A stretch of 64,000 nucleotides of DNA, taken from contig OY482851.1 of assembly GCA_960531495.1 (NCBI GenBank), positions 23,520,533 to 23,584,532 on the forward strand, in the 5' to 3' direction. The translations under genes and the position numbers were made by a program. The notes beneath the pieces are model-generated. The model did not search any database, was not told the DNA's origin, and saw only the letters and a program-made list of their open reading frames with translations. Below, piece after piece: positions 12,531-45,009 of the stretch (position 1 is the stretch's first letter; every line of letters starts with the position of its first letter). This stretch comes from Zeus faber (taxonomy: Eukaryota > Chordata > Actinopteri > Zeiformes > Zeidae).

Positions 12531-15500
12531 CACGGAAAGACCCGAGGAGGATATCCAGACTTTTTTTTTCTTTTTTTTATAATTTACTTTCTCTACGCGA
12601 CTCTGCTTTGAGACAGCATGAACGTGACAAGATGGCGGTGGAGAGGTCCTCGGACATTGAGTTCTGTTGAAGCGGACGATCCTTTCAACAGTGTGTCTAA
12701 ATGGAAGAACCATGTAGCATCAATTAGGAAGTTGTTTTTTTTTTTTTTTACATTTTGTTAGCCGTCTTTTCTCTGTTTGTAAAAGAGGGTGACCGGGGAT
12801 CGCTGGAAATCAATCCAATCCTTCACATTTATTTTACCTTGTGTCACTCATTTCATGCCTGTCATATTGCAAAAAAAAAAAAAAATGTATTTATATTCCC
12901 AAGCACCCGGGTCCCTGGTTCTGGTTTCAATGTCTATTCCATTTGCTGTATATTACAATGCTTAAGAGGTTTGTGCCGAACACAGAACCTTCTGAGCGCG
13001 GCGAGAAAGCTTTAAATATTGAGGGCGACTCAAGCCAATATTTACTGTTCTGGGTTTTCACTGTCTCCCAACTGTGGTTCTATAATGTCATTCAATCCCG
13101 ACGACAGGGTTGATAGCATTAGGTTACAAATGAACACCACAGTAACAGACGCAGGCGTTCTTTGACAGATAATTCTTCCGCCCCCCGCCCCCCCGTTCGC
13201 TTTCTCCTGAGAAAGTAGACGTTTTATAATGAGACCCATCAAAATGAGTGCACTCCATCAGAATGTCAAGGTCAGGCCCTCCTGTCCACACCTGCGTGGA
13301 AAAGAGGGATAGGGCAGCGCACCAGACGAGCTAATGTCAGCGGTGAGTAAGTCTGCGTCTGTCGCACATCCGGGGTGTGTGTGTGGTGTGGTGCATGCGC
13401 TCACACAGACACACACTCACACGAAGACCTGTAAAAAGTTAAATGGAAATATGAGCCACTCTTCCTGGGCTTTCCCCCCGGTGGATTCAGGGAATGCTGG
13501 CTGCGTGTCCCAGCAGGCATCGGGCCTTGTGTTCTGGCATTCCTGTCTCCTGAGAAAATGACTCCGGAGGATCCTACAAATCCTGTTTGGCAAGGGACGG
13601 GAGGGAGGGAGGGAAGAGTGGAGCCGAGGGTAGGGCCGATGTAGGTCTGGAGTATGAGAACTGGCCTCGCTCTTGCGTTGCTTATTTGCATGCTCAATCT
13701 TGTCTCATTAAAAAAAAAAAAGAGAAAGAAAAAGATAGACAGGGAAAACTTTCCACTGTCATTGAAGGTAATTTAGTTGAATGTTTTAAACACGCGAAAT
13801 ACTGTGGATCTTTGCAGAACAGTGGGGAACAGCATCATATTTCTTACAATAAACTGTAAAGTAAAGATTGGACAATTTCATTATTGGATCATTGCCTGGT
13901 TGCAGCAGAAGCATCTGCATGAACATATAAAACACGGAAACAGGAACAAGCATTTCACACTAAGGCATTTATTGTCCACTGACTCCACGCGCACACTCAG
14001 AATAGGCGGCCATGGTGATTATTTTACTTGGATGGATATCAGTGTCAATATTAATTACTGCCGAATTAAAGTGGTTTTGAAACTGGTATCTCCACCTTAT
14101 ACTCATTCTTTAGAACGTGTAACCTGAACAGGGACATTGAGGCCACCCCGAGACCCCAGGCTAAAGTGTTTACTGTAAGCAGTGTCGAGGAAAAGCAATG
14201 TTGTGTTGCGACATGAGCAATACGAATAAGAGTAAACATTGTTACTTTGCGTGGTAGCTTCACGTTGCTTCCAGGTAGGAGTCGGAAGATAAAGAAAGGG
14301 TGAGAGACCAAGCAGAGAGGAAGAGAAGAAGAAGGGAACGTGATATGCACATCGCCACTTTCAATTCAAATTGTAGGGTCCTTGTTTAATCTTGGTTTAT
14401 TATAGGGCTTTATCATGTTCGGTGAAATAAGTGTGTGCTTTCGGTCCACGCTAGGGGGAAGTGTTGTACTGGGCTGTGTGAAAATGCTGAAGCCACATAT
14501 TGGACCCTATAATGCGTCCCTATAATTGCGCGCTCATGTGAACGTTTGGTAGAACGCATTCCCATGTTTTAAAGAACACAGAAGCCATTGTTCCTCATGT
14601 TTGATTATATAAATACTTCGTTTTTGTTCTTGTTTAAAAAAACAACAACATAAAGCCACCAATACAACAGAAAACAACACTTAACTCAGATCGACTTCAA
14701 GAGTGGTAATTATTCAAGGCTCACACAGAAAATTGGTAAATCTCCATGGGCAGATTATGGCACCATGGCACAGCTCAAAATAAACAAGAGCGTCATATGA
14801 TATTGTATATGATAATATAGTGACAGATAATATGCCGTAAGTTTGATGTTTTATTTTTTAACTGTTCCAATTAAAACTCTATATTTGATGAAACTACACT
14901 ACACAATAGCATGTAAGTCATATGGCCTGTAAAAAGGGTTCAACGTTCAGGTTTCTTGTCCGATTAATTTTTATAGCTACATTCTATAATAAAACCAGAG
15001 ATCCAGATGGCCTCCATTCGTCCCCTTTCAGAGCAGTTAGGCCTGTTGAAGAAACATTGAGTTGTGAAAAGAAGCAGTCAGCAGTTTCAAGACTAATGTT
15101 GCATTTTATTCCGCTGACAGATTAAAAAAAAAAAAACACCTATAGGAAGTCTGCAGGAAAATTCAATTAATGATTGTTCTCGCTGCTAATAATATTGTTA
15201 ATGACTAACTTTAACAAACGGCGGGGGCCAAACCTCAATGATTGCCCAAGTGAAAAGACAGTCGCAAAGCGTCCTGAAGATATTTAGTATAATTTACATG
15301 TCCTGTTATGTCCCATGAATTGAAACCGTTGAGGTTGAATTCATGTGTTCGCAGATGAACTTCAGATGTGCTCGAACATTTTGAAAATTGATTTTTCCAA
15401 TATCTTTGGCTACTCTGGGACGACCAAAAACAACATAACAATTGATAACTGACACATTACACAGAGCATATTAATGACACTGGTACATAAAGTTAATACA

Positions 15501-15760
15501 CTTATGATACTTGAGTGGGTGCGCGGGTGCGTGCGTTTACGTGTGTGTGGCGCCCGTTAACCAACAGCTCCATCAAGTGGGAACACAAGGTGGCCGTCAC
15601 AATCAATAAAACAAAAAAAACAAAAAAAAGAAACATCGAGATTTGAGGGAAAACATCAATTTGAGCTGCAGACAGCGAAGCGCCGAACATTTAATTATTA
15701 TTTCGGGTCACACCAAGAAGTTAAATATTGGACTGGAAGGCGTTTCCCCCGGTCCTCCTC
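12531..15760. other. vgll4l 3' UTR and gene-free intergenic DNA
   Basis: The first part is the vgll4l 3' UTR, with homopolymer T and A runs at 12560-12580, 12729-12749 and 12871-12885. Beyond about 13870 I see no gene, RNA gene or clear element; the frames present are short and unlike any family. The sequence is AT-rich up to the GC-rich slc20a1 promoter. Confidence 0.5.
13848..13853 (+). terminator. Candidate polyadenylation signal of vgll4l
   Basis: AATAAA about 1.3 kb after the vgll4l stop codon. Earlier weaker candidates exist, such as ATTAAA near 13705, so the actual 3' end is uncertain. Confidence 0.35.
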
Positions 15761-15778
15761 CTCCATGTGACACCGCGA

Positions 15779-15890
15779 TATTTAAAGGCGCTCCGCCGGA
15801 GGCTCCTGCGCCTTGCATGGACACACGCACTGGAGCGGGCACCCAGAATAACCCAAAGCTCCCCAAAAGACAGCCGCCTCGGCCTAACAG
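15779..15890 (+). promoter_or_regulatory. Putative slc20a1 promoter and non-coding first exon
   Basis: A TATA-like TATTTAAA at 15779-15786 sits in a GC-rich patch. About 100 bp further on, CCTAACAG is followed by GTAGGT at 15891, a good splice donor. This fits a TATA-driven start near 15810 and an untranslated first exon joined to an acceptor upstream of the ATG at 16905; candidates are TTTTGTTAG near 16850 and TTATTCAG near 16875. It is inference from motifs only. Confidence 0.45.
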
Positions 15891-16605
15891 GTAGGTTTAT
15901 CCACTAACATTACATCAGTCTATTGATCACACGAACAGAAACTTTTTATGACTTTCTCTGAAGGCCAGATCTGGATCAGTCTATTCACTCATTGTACCTA
16001 TCCAGAAATAGCGGAGCAAATAGTACGTCAGGGCTAAGGGGATTACATTTGAATACTTTTTTTTTCTGTATTTATGCATGAATAGATCAGTTATTTTGTA
16101 CTCCCACCTTAATATGTATGGGGCCTTGTGAGTTTATTATTATTATTCTTATTATTATTGTGAAGTGTTGTGTAAAGCCAGGTGGACGTTAACAGAAGGG
16201 TCAATAAAGACCTAAAATAAGACCTTTCTTTATTCCTTCATAATGGTTAACTTCAATTCAACTAGTTGAGCAGCCAATAGGCTTATTGCCATATCGCGAT
16301 TATTTGATCTGATTAGTAAAACCATTAATGGCATACTGTGCTTTAAATCAGTACATACAAGTAAACAACAACTACTAAAGAATACACTTCGAGTATACTC
16401 ATAAGGTAGAAATATAGTTTTAACACACTTTGCCTTTTTTTTTAACCTCCTAAAAATATAAGTATATAGCTGTTGGGCCTGTTATTGATATTTCCAAATG
16501 TGTAATATTCCTGTAAATACAATTTGATCAGTTTGTTTTCATTCTAAACTTTTGGTGTGTATCTCTCTTTTCTTGCAGCGTCTTTCATCAGAGGCAGCAG
16601 CCGCC

Positions 16606-16680
16606 ATGGGCCCCTTTTCCATATTTTTATTTGCTCATTTTATGATGATGCCTGCAGACAAGCTCCGTATACCCAGATAG
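16606..16680 (+). CDS. Possible 24-codon uORF upstream of slc20a1
   Basis: After a good acceptor (TTTTCTTGCAG ending at 16578) there is an ATG in the ideal context GCCGCCATGG, followed by 24 codons and a TAG. It is real only if this stretch is part of a leader exon, which I cannot establish: no clear donor follows, and an AATAAA comes immediately after the stop. It may also be the last exon of a short transcript. Confidence 0.2.
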   Translation: MGPFSIFLFAHFMMMPADKLRIPR

Positions 16681-16904
16681 CAATAAAGATTATTCTGTTC
16701 CGTCAGCATTTTTTTTTCTCGAAATTGAGTTAGTTCATTAAACTGTATATTTTTATTTATTCATCTATAAAAGTAGAGGCGGAACATTATTTATAAACAC
16801 ATACCTCATTTAATACTGCCAATCCGATCTAAAATCGGCTTTATTTTGTTAGTTAATATTAAGACATTTATTCAGACAAGTATTAAGAGAATTTGCAACT
16901 AACT

Positions 16905-22201
<5,297 letters not shown>

Positions 22202-22569
22202 GCCTTTCACTGTTCATTGTTCTGATCACATGGACTGCACTAAGAGACATGACTGACTGTTGTGGAACTTTACTGTAAACCAATTGCTTTGCTATTTTTT
22301 TTAATACGCTGTACCTTTTCAGTCAAGATAATCATGTATGTTGACTAGAGTAATTCTACAGATGTCATTATGAACAAATTTGTCATCGACAAACATTTGT
22401 ACAAAAAAATCTCTGTAAAAAAAAGAAATCTCTGTAAAAAAAACAATGAAATAAAAAAAACACAGTACGAATGCGCACGGTTCCCATTATTGATGTTTAC
22501 GAAAGAGATCTTGCTGACTGTTCCCACATTATTTTCCTTATGTAAAATGACTGTATGTATAAAGAACCA

Positions 22570-22575
22570 AATAAA
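22570..22575 (+). terminator. Polyadenylation signal of slc20a1
   Basis: AATAAA followed by a GT- and T-rich downstream region, about 370 bp after the TGA. Confidence 0.65.
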
Positions 22576-22599
22576 TGAATTGTGATTGAAACTCAAAAA

Positions 22600-23857
22600 C
22601 TCTATAAAATGTGATTTGGTGTTATATTGTTAACGTTACATTGTTATATTGGGAACGTTGAATGGGTCTCCGTAGTTTTGGTCAAACAAAGAGGTTTTTT
22701 TTTTGTTTTTTTTTTTTTTTGGATGACTGCCTCCTGAATGACATCACACATCTCCATCTCAGCCCATGTGGTGCTGTTTTGAAAACACAAGTAAAACTTG
22801 TAATCCAGAATTATATTTTTCTGTTTTCACAGCAAAAAAAAGAGAGAGGATGAAGTCCAGTTAATAATGCTGACAGCCCACTGCGGTCAAGCTTGCACCT
22901 AGACGACACTGACCACATGATGATATTTTGCAGCGTATGTGGATACTTTGCACGTCTGGTTATATGAACATATAAATATATTAGCACATGCTTTAAAATC
23001 AGTATTACTATTAGAACTCAACTTTGTTTGTGCCTCCGGCCAGCTGCTGGTAATTTCAATCAATCACTGTAACACACTTCATTATAAGAGCAGGTTGCAT
23101 GGTGCAGTCTTTATTATATCAAATATATTCTTTTTAATTATTTTTTTTTATTCATTATGTATTTATATATAAATAAATATATATATATAGTATATGGAGT
23201 ATCTATTCCCATAATTGATGGTTGTTTTACCACAATATATTTGTCTCAACTAGGTTTGTACATTGTGTTATTTTACAATGCCAATAAAAGGAAATGATCA
23301 TTAAAAGCAAACGAACATTTTCAAATATTGAATTCATTAAAGTTGAATGAAAGTTCAAGCTGGCTTGATCTTTAGTTTCGCTGAAGGCCGAAACAGTCAA
23401 TCTGTTGGTGGGGTTACAGAATTAGTTTGCACATTCCCTTGGTTTCGGCTTAAAGTTAAACAACAGGTCAAGTGGAGTTAATGTCGGGTTTGTCACGTCG
23501 ACAAGGAGGCGGTGACCGCTAACGGGTGCGGCCAGCAGGGGCGCTGTTTTGTTTTCTCCTCTTCGCCTTCGCATCCGCGTTGACCCTGTTGGGCCCGGAA
23601 GCGGAAGCAGCCGCACATTATTGTTGTACGCCGCTCATGCTGGCTCTTCCTCTGACGTACGGCGAACGCATTTTCGCACGGGACAAGCTCCCGCGGTCAT
23701 TTTACTGAAGTTCTGAAAGAGAACCCATGCACCACGCACCTCGGGAAAAGAGACAGAGTTGAAAGTACTCTGGAGCTATTTTGAATAAACTGCTGCGCGT
23801 TGAGCCGAAGTGCGGCAGCCAAGCTAACAGTTAGCAGTTAGCTAACACCATTCGACC
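22600..23857. other. Intergenic DNA and snrnp200 promoter
   Basis: AT-rich and gene-free to about 23400. The GC-rich part at 23500-23857 precedes the snrnp200 ATG and contains no TATA box, as usual for a housekeeping promoter. CCAGCAGGGGCGCTG at 23532-23546 resembles a CTCF site one G short. The frame at 23526-23708 has no family similarity and is left out. Confidence 0.5.
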
Positions 23858-38267
<14,410 letters not shown>

Positions 38268-38383
38268 ACAGCGACACCAGAAGTCACGTTGCGTAGTGAT
38301 GATTTCACTGAAGTCACTTCACTTATGTCTTTATGTGAATGCTTATGTACCCTTATGAATATTTCAATGACAACTTTTCTATG

Positions 38384-38389
38384 AATAAA
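38384..38389 (+). terminator. Polyadenylation signal of snrnp200
   Basis: AATAAA 117 bp after the stop codon, followed by a T/G-rich segment (TTGTTTGTTTAAA). Confidence 0.75.
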
Positions 38390-38572
38390 TTGTTTGTTTA
38401 AATTACCCGTGTTTGATGTACAACAGTCCAGCATGTTGTATAGGGTTATTCAAGGATACCTTGGAGGAAAAAGACGTCTTCTATATTGATTACAAACATG
38501 ATAGTTTGGATGAAATGCAGAAATGTTCTTAATAAATCCACGTAGCACGTTAGGGTAATCTTAAGGACATGC

Positions 38573-38578
38573 TTTATT
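38573..38578 (-). terminator. Candidate polyadenylation signal of ciao1
   Basis: TTTATT on the plus strand, AATAAA on the minus, about 390 bp past the ciao1 stop codon. The convergent snrnp200 signal lies less than 200 bp away, so the two 3' ends almost meet. Confidence 0.5.
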
Positions 38579-38968
38579 ATGAAATGTAATTGTTGGTTTA
38601 GTTTGATGTGCTGTCCCAAATGTTTTCCAATAAAAACTAAAACAAAACCAGCTTAATTATGAACAACTGTTGGGGAAAGAATATAATTTAGAATTTATGC
38701 AAGGTCATTTTATTTAAACATATTTAATAGCATTCTTTTCTCAATTGAACAGTAGCAAAAACAGATTCGGAAAACCGATCTGAAGCCTTGTGGTGGACAT
38801 AAACTCTGACATAAGAGGACTTAAAGGTGATTTGGTCATAATGCACAATAGAACTAAGATGAAGCCTGGTCCTACCAACTGGTAAAGGCATTTACTGCCA
38901 CCAGTGGGTCTTAAAATACTGCATGTACGCCGTCTGGAGCTCCTGAAACGGCCGGTGATGGTGATGTT

Positions 38969-41238
38969 TCAGTCCTGCTCTTTGTATCTCCACAGCGCGA
39001 TATCTCCGTCGTCGCTGCAGGAGGCCAGCAGCCCGGGATCCTTGGGGTTCCAGGCCACGCAGTTGACGTCCTGGTTGTGAGCCTTGCTGACGTGAGCTGC
39101 TATCGAAAAGTTGGGCTGGTTGGGGTCTGAGGGCTGGTCCTCTCTGAACACACGCAACCCATCGTCACCGCAGGCGGTTGCTATGCCACCGGTTAAACGA
39201 CACCTTGACACAAAAGGACGTACGGAGAATTTACTGAGCTGATGTTGAATACATAGTATTGGTGTGTTATTGATTCTTAAGAGGTCTCCCTTTATAGGTT
39301 GTTTTCATTCTTCCTAAGATTTGTTCCTATTCAAATATAGAACACACTACAAAGTATCAAGGAGGAAACACTTCTTACCAAGCGATGTCATACACCGCCC
39401 GTCCGTGAAATCCCGATAGCGTGCAAACACACTTCCAGGACACGTCTTCTGTTCAGCAGCAAGGGGAGAAACAGACCGTTACCTTGGAATAAGCTCAACC
39501 AGCCTCTCTAAGCAGGATCAGTATGACAGAAGGAGCGCACACCCTCTTCGCTCTGACGCGGCTTCCATATCTTCACGCTGCGGTCGTCGCTGCAGGACGC
39601 CAGCCTCTCTCCGCTCGGCTCGAAGCACAAACTCCAGACTGTGGATGTGTGTCCCTCCAGTGTGGCCTTGCACTCCCAGTCGTCATCCTCCTCTTTATAA
39701 ATACAGATGTTGTTGTCGTAGCTGCATGAGGCCAGGAGCTGCACGGAGGCGTTGTTGGGGGTTAGGTACCAAACACAGGTGGATTGGGAGGGCACGCTGC
39801 AACCATTTGGGTGAAGCGAGTGGTGTGTGCTGTGTCCTACCTCCTGCGTAGGGTGCCAGGCAACGTGCTTCACGTCTTGCGTATGAGAGTTCACTACGGT
39901 TACGCACTCGTACTCATTCTCCTCATCCACTGTTAGAGACAAAATGAATTATTTGTCTGTAAACATAGTCTCCTTTATTGACGTTTGTGGGGGGGGGGGT
40001 GTGTAAAATGATACGAGCAGCACTGACCTTCCCAAACCCAGACACTCTTGTCTCGGCTACACGTGGCCAACAGATTTCCCGACGGTGCCCAGGCCACACA
40101 TTTCACCTCGTTTTCGTGTCCCTCCAACACAGTCACAGACTGGAAGACAGACGGCACCATGAGCTGTCGCAGGCATTCACAATTGCATTCTGAAACAAGA
40201 CTGCAGGTGAAGGCTGACCTCAAAATCATCATCCTTCTTCTTCCATATGGACGACGTTGCATCAAAGCTGGCTGCGGCCAGATAGTTGCCGCACGGAGAC
40301 CAGGACACCTTTCTAACCGTGCGCTGGTGGGTGTCCTGAAGGACGGTCAGGCACTTCCAGGTCTCACCTAAAAATTTGAAAGGAAGCGTCTCTAGATCAG
40401 GGGTGGGGAACCTTGCCCTGGAGATGAAAAATAAGCACTCTTTTTTGATCAGTTTCTGCTCAGACCTCTTCTCTAGAACCGGGGTGTGTCGCGATGGCAG
40501 GAGCCACCGCCCTCTATCTTGCAGACTTCCACAAAGTTCGCATCGACCCGAGGGATAGTCTCACCCAACGCCCCAATTCGGTTCACATCGTGAGTTGACG
40601 ATTAATCGCCAGACAAATAGTTGAGTGAAAATTTAAGTGTGTTTTCTATTTGTTTTATTCCAGTGTAGAGGCAGATGTAAAGGCAAACAAACACAAGCGA
40701 AAATAAATTAAACTTGTTACAGTAAAAACATGTATATTGTCCATCTGTTGGAATTGAGATCGGAACATAACGACTTGGGGAGACAGCTGGTGTCCTCTAA
40801 ACTCAATCGGTTTAAATTTGGCGTTAATTTGGACGGAAACAAACGACCTCGATCCGCTCGAAATAATCGCGCACAGGCGACCATTGAACAAGTGTGACGG
40901 TTTGTCAGATATGATCCAGTCCAAACCCGTGTGACAGTGAATCTGCGACCGATCGTGGTCATGTTGTCACTTTGCGCGAAACCCCCTGGAAGCTCGTGTG
41001 GGGGGAACCAGGGGAGCGGCTCAACAGACACGAGGGAACAAGTTAACGGTGACCGGGCCACCACGGCCACCACGGCCATCGCAGCCGCCCCGGGCTCACC
41101 CTCTCTCCCCCAGATGCGGATGGCCCGGTCCCCGCCGCAGGAGGCCAGCAGGGTGCCCGCCGGGCTCCAGGCCACGCACCAGCAACGGGAGTCCGGGTGT
41201 CCGCTGAACCTCTGGACCAGAACCAGCGGGTCCCCCAT
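38969..41238 (-). CDS. ciao1: Cytosolic iron-sulfur assembly protein CIAO1
   Basis: WD40 protein of the CIA targeting complex (with MMS19 and CIAO2B in known systems), which delivers Fe-S clusters to cytosolic and nuclear proteins such as DNA helicases and polymerases. Exons in transcript order: 41238-41100, 40367-40219, 40139-40028, 39929-39841, 39738-39543, 39448-39379, 39203-38969; all in phase, 329 aa against 339 in human. The chain forms a seven-bladed propeller; repeats such as [28 protein letters not shown] and [13 protein letters not shown] are clear. The ATG at 41238 has context GCAGCCATGG; an in-frame upstream GTG at 41283 lies in an Ala-coding GCN run and is not needed. It is tail-to-tail with snrnp200 and head-to-head with tmem127. 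Confidence 0.96.
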
Positions 41239-41860
41239 GGCTGCTGCTGCTGCCGCCGCCGCTGTCAGGTGGTGGCTTAGCACTGCTTGGCCTCGCTGGC
41301 TGGGTCAACACCCGGCGCAGTGCGCGGCAAGACGCACGTTTCCGACCGCGCTCCCCGACGCGTAGCGGGAAAGGGAAGGAGGCGGCGGCGGCTTCCGACG
41401 TCGTCTCCACGGAGCTCCAGTCCGGGCCTCGCCAACCCCGCCAACTTCCTGGGCGCGTCTCTGCCGCGGCCTCTGCGGTGCTGCCCCCCGGCGGGCGGCA
41501 GGCGGCACTACACGCGTGCTGCGTTCCTTTCCGGCCGGCACTCGGGGAAAAACACACGGTTCTTACCCTTTGGGTCCCGGCATCGCTCGAGTCCGATTTG
41601 ACCTCGATCGGGGACCTTGCGGCCCACGCCATCAGCGGTGAAGCACGTCCCCTCTGCCTGTTTTTTTTTTTTTTTTTTACTAATTTCGTTTAAAACGCGT
41701 CGAGGTCCGGTCTGAAACCGCGCTTTGAGTTTCCATGCCGCGTTAACCCGGGTTTGGTGGCTCTTCAAACACACACAAAAACTGCAATATTGCAGTTTAT
41801 ATATTATATTGCATTATAATAGCACTGGGAAGTTAAGCCCATAACCAGCCGTTATAAGAC

Positions 41861-41891
41861 GTGTCTGTCTATCTATCTGTCTGTCTATCTA

Positions 41892-41957
<66 letters not shown>

Positions 41958-42001
41958 CATCTATATCTGTCAGCCTGTCTGTCTATCTATCTATCTATCT
42001 A

Positions 42002-42056
<55 letters not shown>

Positions 42057-42057
42057 G

Positions 42058-42088
<31 letters not shown>

Positions 42089-42109
42089 GTCTGTCTGTCT
42101 GCCTGTCTA

Positions 42110-42199
<90 letters not shown>
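41861..42199. repeat. (CTAT)n/(CTGT)n tetranucleotide array
   Basis: About 85 units alternating in blocks of CTAT and CTGT (GATA and ACAG on the minus strand). It yields only SIYL/SVCL periodic frames. Confidence 0.97.
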
Positions 42200-42403
42200 G
42201 GGTCCATTTATCACAGTATCAAAGCAACTGTGTGTCACAGGCCGTTAAACGTTTTCTAGAAACATCAGTACGAGTCGAGTTCGAGTTGTTTATATGTGTA
42301 AATGCTGAATATATACCACTCAGTATTTACAGACATCTCCAACTATGTTTTCATTCATACCCAACTAGTACCAATAAGTTCCCTGTATATGGAATATACC
42401 GGG

Positions 42404-42405
<2 letters not shown>

Positions 42406-42501
<96 letters not shown>

Positions 42502-42514
42502 GTATGTGTGTGTG
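42406..42514. repeat. Compound (GT)n(AT)n(GT)n microsatellite
   Basis: A long GT run to 42453, then AT with a few TG steps to about 42495, then a short GT run. Confidence 0.95.
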
Positions 42515-43112
42515 GAGTATATTCCAATAACCGTGTTGAAGGTCCGATAGTTCTGCAAACGGCCTCTGGGCGGCAGCACCGACCACGGTGACCTCCGCAC
42601 TGCGGCTGGTGGGGGTGAGCGAAGTAGAATGGCTGGAACGAGGAAGTTTGGTATTTGGAACAGGAAGTGGGAGCGCAGGTTTGTTTTTGTTTGTCTTTGT
42701 TTCTCCTCTCCCGCCGGCCAAGCGACGGCATCTCGACCAGACATTCAACGTCACTTTTTGTTGGCTACCTAGACGTTTTTTTTTTGTTTTTACGCGAGTG
42801 AAGAAACAAATTGAACCGATCTTACCGATCTAACAGCAGCTTAGGCCCGAAACCCATCTGTCCATTGTCTGCCTGTCGTGTCTCGATCGTGTTTTTTAAC
42901 AAGTGTTATTTAATTATTCGCTCTGACGTTAGAGCCAAAATTTCCAGTGTACGCGATAGTTCCATCCCCAGCTGCCAGCTCCGTGGTTTATTCGCTGTCT
43001 GTGCCGAAACACGACACTCTGGCGTCCGGGGTTCAGTCCGGTCTGTAAAGATCAACTGCGGCGCCTAATTTCGGAGCCTGTTCTAAGAGACACCACCGGG
43101 AGATCGAGCGAG

Positions 43113-44057
43113 ATGTACGCGCCGCCGGGCTCCGCCGTCCCTGGAAGCCGGAGGAGGAGAGGAGGAGGAGGAGGGAGCGGCTGTGGCGGCGGCACGTCCC
43201 TGCCCAAGCAGCCGGAGCGGAGCCTGGCCTCCGCCTTGCCCGGAGCCCTGTCCATCACCGCCCTGTGCACCGCCCTAGCGGAACCCGCCTGGCTGCGGGT
43301 CCACGGGGGCACCTGTCCCCGACAGGAGCTGGGGGTGGCGGATGTCCTGGGCTACGTTGACCCCAAGCTCCTGGACGGTATGAGGAATCTCTCTCTAAAA
43401 ATGGACACGGCCAGCGATGATCTTCTGAAGTGTTGTTTGTTTTCACCTTATCACTCTTTCCACCCCCCCCCCCCCCTAGATAACTGCGTGAACCCCCAGA
43501 CCGTCTTGCTGCTGAGAGTGATCGCTGCCTTCTGCTTCCTGGGAATCCTGTGCAGTCTGACCGCCTTCCTCCTGGATGTGTTTGGACCCAAGCACCCCGC
43601 ACTCAAGATCACCCGCAGATACGCATTCGCTCATATCCTCACAGGTAATTCGGGGTACTTGCATAACTTGGCAGAGTACACGTTAATATTTAATATACTT
43701 TTATTTATATTCTAACCATTTTCCTTGGCTCTCTCTGTGTCACCAGTCTTGCAGTGTGCCACCGTGATAGGCTTCTGCTACTGGGCATCGGAGCTCATTT
43801 TGTCACTACAGCAGCAGCACAAAAAGTACCACGGCTCTCTTATCTACGTCACATTTGCCATCAGTTTCTACTTGGTGGCGGGGGCTGGCGGGGCGTCCAT
43901 TCTCGCGACAGCGGCGAATCTGCTGCGCCACTATCCCACGGAGGAAGAGGAGCAGGCTCTAGAACTGCTCTCAGAGATGGAGGAAAGCAGTGAGACATAT
44001 CCTGCTGATTATGACATTGCAAACCAGTTCCAGCCACCACCTGCCTACACGCCCTGA
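43113..44057 (+). CDS. tmem127: Transmembrane protein 127
   Basis: Endolysosomal membrane protein; the human gene is a tumour suppressor that limits mTORC1 and RET signalling. Exons 43113-43377, 43480-43644 and 43747-44057 give 246 aa (human 238). A short Arg/Gly-rich N-terminus precedes the conserved [19 protein letters not shown]. Hydrophobic segments cover about residues 46-65, 98-122, 137-158 and 172-197; the cytosolic tail holds [19 protein letters not shown] and ends [10 protein letters not shown], which contains a PPxY motif (PPAY) suited to NEDD4-type WW domains. The extra length is a Gly run (GGN repeat) near residue 20. The acceptor of exon 2 is preceded by a run of 13 or 14 C. Promoter shared with ciao1. 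Confidence 0.96.
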
Positions 44058-44860
44058 CGCAGCACAGGGCCGTCGCCTGTCGATTCAAACATGCTTTTCT
44101 ATCAGCGTTGCTTCATTTTGTCCTCATCATCAAATGCAGACATGATAAAATGTATGATACAATAACTCTTTATCAAGTGGACATCCCAAATACTCACTTC
44201 TTTGTAATGAACACACTGTGTACAATGACTTTCCTTGATTGTTAGTGCTTGGGTGCATGAAAACTTTGTGTTGGCAGAAAATTGGAGCTGATTCTTACTT
44301 TCTCCTCTGACGCTTTCAGTGATTTTGCATGTACATGGCTCTTAGGCATTCGTCCTTACATGTAAAGAAAACTAAATTAGTTGGCACTTTGTTTCAACTT
44401 CAACGTGGCTCTTCCTCAACGTCTCATCGAAAGGGGGAGAAGTCCAAGCCTCTTCGATGCCTAATTATGAAGTTGTGATGGCGACAGTTGATCACAGTCA
44501 TAGTATTGGATTGATGGAAGGATGGATGGAAAAAGCAGAATTCCTTTTGAATTATTTTTTTATATACCCTTGCAATGAGTGTGTGATTTGATTTTGCACC
44601 AACAAAATAGAATTACACCAAGGTAAAGGCTTTAGACATTTAATTTTTACTCTTTAAATGAACCTTTATTTATTAACGGGTTGTCCCTCATGCTGTTTTT
44701 ATTTTGCGTCCTTTGCTGTGTAGACGTGTTTTTAGTTTTATTTAAACTGCGAGATCTGAGACTGGATGAGGAAATACAATGGTATTTCAGACAGTGGGTG
44801 AAAGATTGTACATGTTGGTGTTTGTATATCATGTCTTGTGTTTTACACCCTGTACCATTC

Positions 44861-44866
44861 AATAAA
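44861..44866 (+). terminator. Polyadenylation signal of tmem127
   Basis: AATAAA about 800 bp after the stop codon, followed by a T run. A second AATAAA at about 45004 may give a longer form. Confidence 0.6.
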
Positions 44867-45009
44867 GTGAATGGAGAAATAAGAGCACCTTTTTTTTGAG
44901 TCAATATTTTTCCCCAAATCTCAGTGCAGAGCAAACTTTTTTTCTCCATTGAATTAATGAACTTGAACACATCTTTTGTGTTAAATTTCATTCATTCAAT
45001 GGAAATAAA

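Larger units (their letters stand above)
41239..43112. promoter_or_regulatory. Divergent ciao1-tmem127 promoter region
   Basis: The ciao1 and tmem127 start codons face apart across 1.9 kb. The two ends (41240-41650 and 42930-43112) are GC-rich and CpG-rich, as in CpG-island promoters; the middle is filled by two large microsatellites. The long frames near 41096-41632 in several phases come from GC content and are not genes. Confidence 0.5.

Noticed and set aside
23526..23708. 60-codon frame in the snrnp200 promoter
   Set aside because: No family similarity; lies in GC-rich promoter DNA upstream of the clear Brr2 start.
41096..41632. 178-codon minus-strand frame across the ciao1 start
   Set aside because: It is a GC-rich shadow in a different phase from the ciao1 exon; the true frame gives clear WD40 sequence.
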